Position numbers and translations under genes: made by a program. A stretch of 22,740 nt of DNA from a virus: the IMG/VR virus record IMGVR_UViG_3300042322_000039, positions 1-22,740 of that record; one strand, written 5' to 3'. Each line of letters begins with the position of its first letter. Within the stretch, counting starts at the first letter, position 1. Below are positions 21,704-22,740 of this stretch, one piece after another. Under the pieces are notes generated by a model. The model searched no databases. It was not told the origin of the DNA and worked only from the letters and a program-made list of their open reading frames with translations.

Positions 21704-22740
21704 TAGATGACCTCGAGTCCTGTGAACTCTCCGCCGGGTCGCGTTATCATCAGGATTGCTCCGCGTTTGGCAACGTCACCTGTTTTGTGTTTCCACCATG
21801 TTGATTCTGATTCCATGGTTGGGGTGCAGAGAACAAGTCGGTCGCGTTTGGATCGTATGCTGAACTCATGTTCATGGCCGTGAACGAGGATATGACCAGC
21901 CTGCGCAGCGTGCAGATTGAATGATTGACCCGCCCACCAATCCATCGACTTACCCCGCGCCCATTGATGGCCATGTACCAGGACCATGACGGTACCGTTG
22001 AAGTCAATGACCAGATGATCCGAGTCCACTTCCGGGACGTGTATCTTGACATGTTTGTACCTTTCGGGGTTTACTGCAAGAGCATCTGCAACCGCGATGG
22101 CCGCTTCTGTAGCGTGACCATCATCAGCTCTTGTCTCTTGGAATCGTTGGAGTTGGTCGTGGTTGCCGTTGACCACTGACAGCCACACTTGCGGTGCGGT
22201 GATAAATGCTTCGATGTGAGCGAGTAGCATTCGACGCAGAATCCGGGTTTGTTCAGTGACGGTAAGTCGTGAACGCCACATGTTGCGTCCGTTCTGTGAT
22301 TGGTTGCCTTCGATACAGTCACCAACCAGTGCGATATGAACCGGCGGTCGTCCAGCATTACGCCACCGGGTAACAGCAGTCTCCAGGGACTGGTTCCATC
22401 GTCGGATAATGCCAGCAGTCCCATCGCCGTCGAGGTCCTTACCGATTTGGGTGTCCCCGATAAGGAGATGAAGTACCACATTGGTGCTGGTCGTTGAGGG
22501 TTTAGCCGGTTTCTTTTTTCCAACCAGAGCAACAAGCTCGTCAATGCTCGATCGGTTAGCGTCCGGCTCAATGCGGAAACGGTAGAACCATGTCGGGCGC
22601 GTAACAGCGTCCGCACCAGCTGTGCTTCGTGTCCACCCGTGAGTTTGGTGACGGGCTTCAACCAGTACAGCGCGGTAGCCGGTGGGGATGACTCCGCCTT
22701 GAGCCAGGATGAATTGTTTGATTGCTTCATCGCCTTTTAC
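21703..22740 (-). CDS. Calcineurin-like metallophosphoesterase, copy B (5' end cut by window edge)
   Basis: Reading frame enters from the window edge at the codon equal to residue 47 of copy A and runs to the stop at 21703. All metal-binding motifs are present (GDTQ, GDCIEG, NGNHD, HGH, HGHEH). The part from 22136 to the edge is base-identical to copy A; only the C-terminal part carries substitutions (for example EVDSDH for AIDEDH). Confidence 0.9.
   Translation of the reverse strand, partial: VKGDEAIKQFILAQGGVIPTGYRAVLVEARHQTHGWTRSTAGADAVTRPTWFYRFRIEPDANRSSIDELVALVGKKKPAKPSTTSTNVVLHLLIGDTQIGKDLDGDGTAGIIRRWNQSLETAVTRWRNAGRPPVHIALVGDCIEGNQSQNGRNMWRSRLTVTEQTRILRRMLLAHIEAFITAPQVWLSVVNGNHDQLQRFQETRADDGHATEAAIAVADALAVNPERYKHVKIHVPEVDSDHLVIDFNGTVMVLVHGHQWARGKSMDWWAGQSFNLHAAQAGHILVHGHEHEFSIRSKRDRLVLCTPTMESESTWWKHKTGDVAKRGAILMITRPGGEFTGLEVI

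Larger units (their letters stand above)
16923..22740. repeat. Diverged direct repeat, copy B (capsid to metallophosphoesterase)
   Basis: Second pass through the same genes as 1-5815: protease-capsid, portal, microprotein, large and small terminase, HNH and metallophosphoesterase. It runs to the last base of the window, so its right limit is not visible. The last 605 bases are identical to 5211-5815, whereas the rest differs by several percent and by more in the ATPase half of the terminase. Capsid copy B continues seamlessly into the adaptor and tail genes at 16849 and below. Joining 16922 to 1 would restore the same continuity for copy A. Confidence 0.97.

Noticed and set aside
1-22740. Tandem prophages in a bacterial chromosome
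   Set aside because: No integrase, attachment-site-like repeats, repressor or host genes, and the two passes share an identical stretch. Not excluded, but mixed strains in one assembly fit better.

Overview
The window looks like a compact, double-stranded DNA tailed phage (small siphovirus) of an actinobacterium, probably assembled from an uncultured or mixed source. The evidence is a canonical set of siphovirus head and tail genes, an HK97-type protease-capsid fusion, an M23 endolysin of the layout known from actinophages, frequent GTG/TTG starts and ATGA/TAATG stop-start overlaps. All genes I can support lie on the minus strand, so gene order runs from high to low coordinates. I see no integrase, excisionase, repressor, tRNA, rRNA, CRISPR array, insertion sequence or bacterial gene.

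Layout by function, in transcription order. Early/replication block (9588 down to about 4515): three tiny overlapping genes, a YqaJ-type exonuclease, an ERF-like annealing protein, a RusA resolvase, a winged-helix replication protein with four iteron-like repeats inside its gene, an 83-aa unknown, an SSB-like protein with a PF-ended tail, a one-pass membrane protein, a small HTH protein, a metallophosphoesterase and an HNH nuclease. Packaging/head block (4390 down to 1, and again 21312 down to 16869): small terminase, large terminase, a 26-aa CxxC microprotein, portal and protease-capsid fusion. Connector and tail block (16849 down to 10961): adaptor, tail terminator-like protein, major tail protein, a 188-aa gp10-like protein, a short tape measure, a distal-tail-like protein, and an 832-aa tail hub carrying FN3 and carbohydrate-binding-like modules. 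Lysis block (10961 down to 9691): two small membrane proteins, a 118-aa unknown and the M23 endolysin. A hairpin at 9634-9670 separates lysis from early genes.

The striking large-scale feature is that positions 1-5815 recur, diverged, at 16923-22740 with a constant 16,922-bp offset (16,925 after a small indel). The window therefore holds about 1.34 turns of a circular or concatemeric genome of about 16.9 kb, in which the second pass carries a different allele of capsid, portal, terminase and HNH genes. Divergence is mostly synonymous, so both alleles look functional. It stops abruptly at 5210/22135, after which the last 605 bp are identical. Two co-existing strains joined in one contig is the simplest reading; a true tandem of two phages is possible but less likely.

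Within this ordinary-looking phage the features most worth a second look are: a strong internal Shine-Dalgarno/ATG inside the protease-capsid fusion that would release capsid protein without protease; a lambda-like origin inside the replication gene; a conserved 26-aa microprotein between terminase and portal; and a highly conserved promoter-like element with a palindrome just upstream of a portal gene that has no Shine-Dalgarno.
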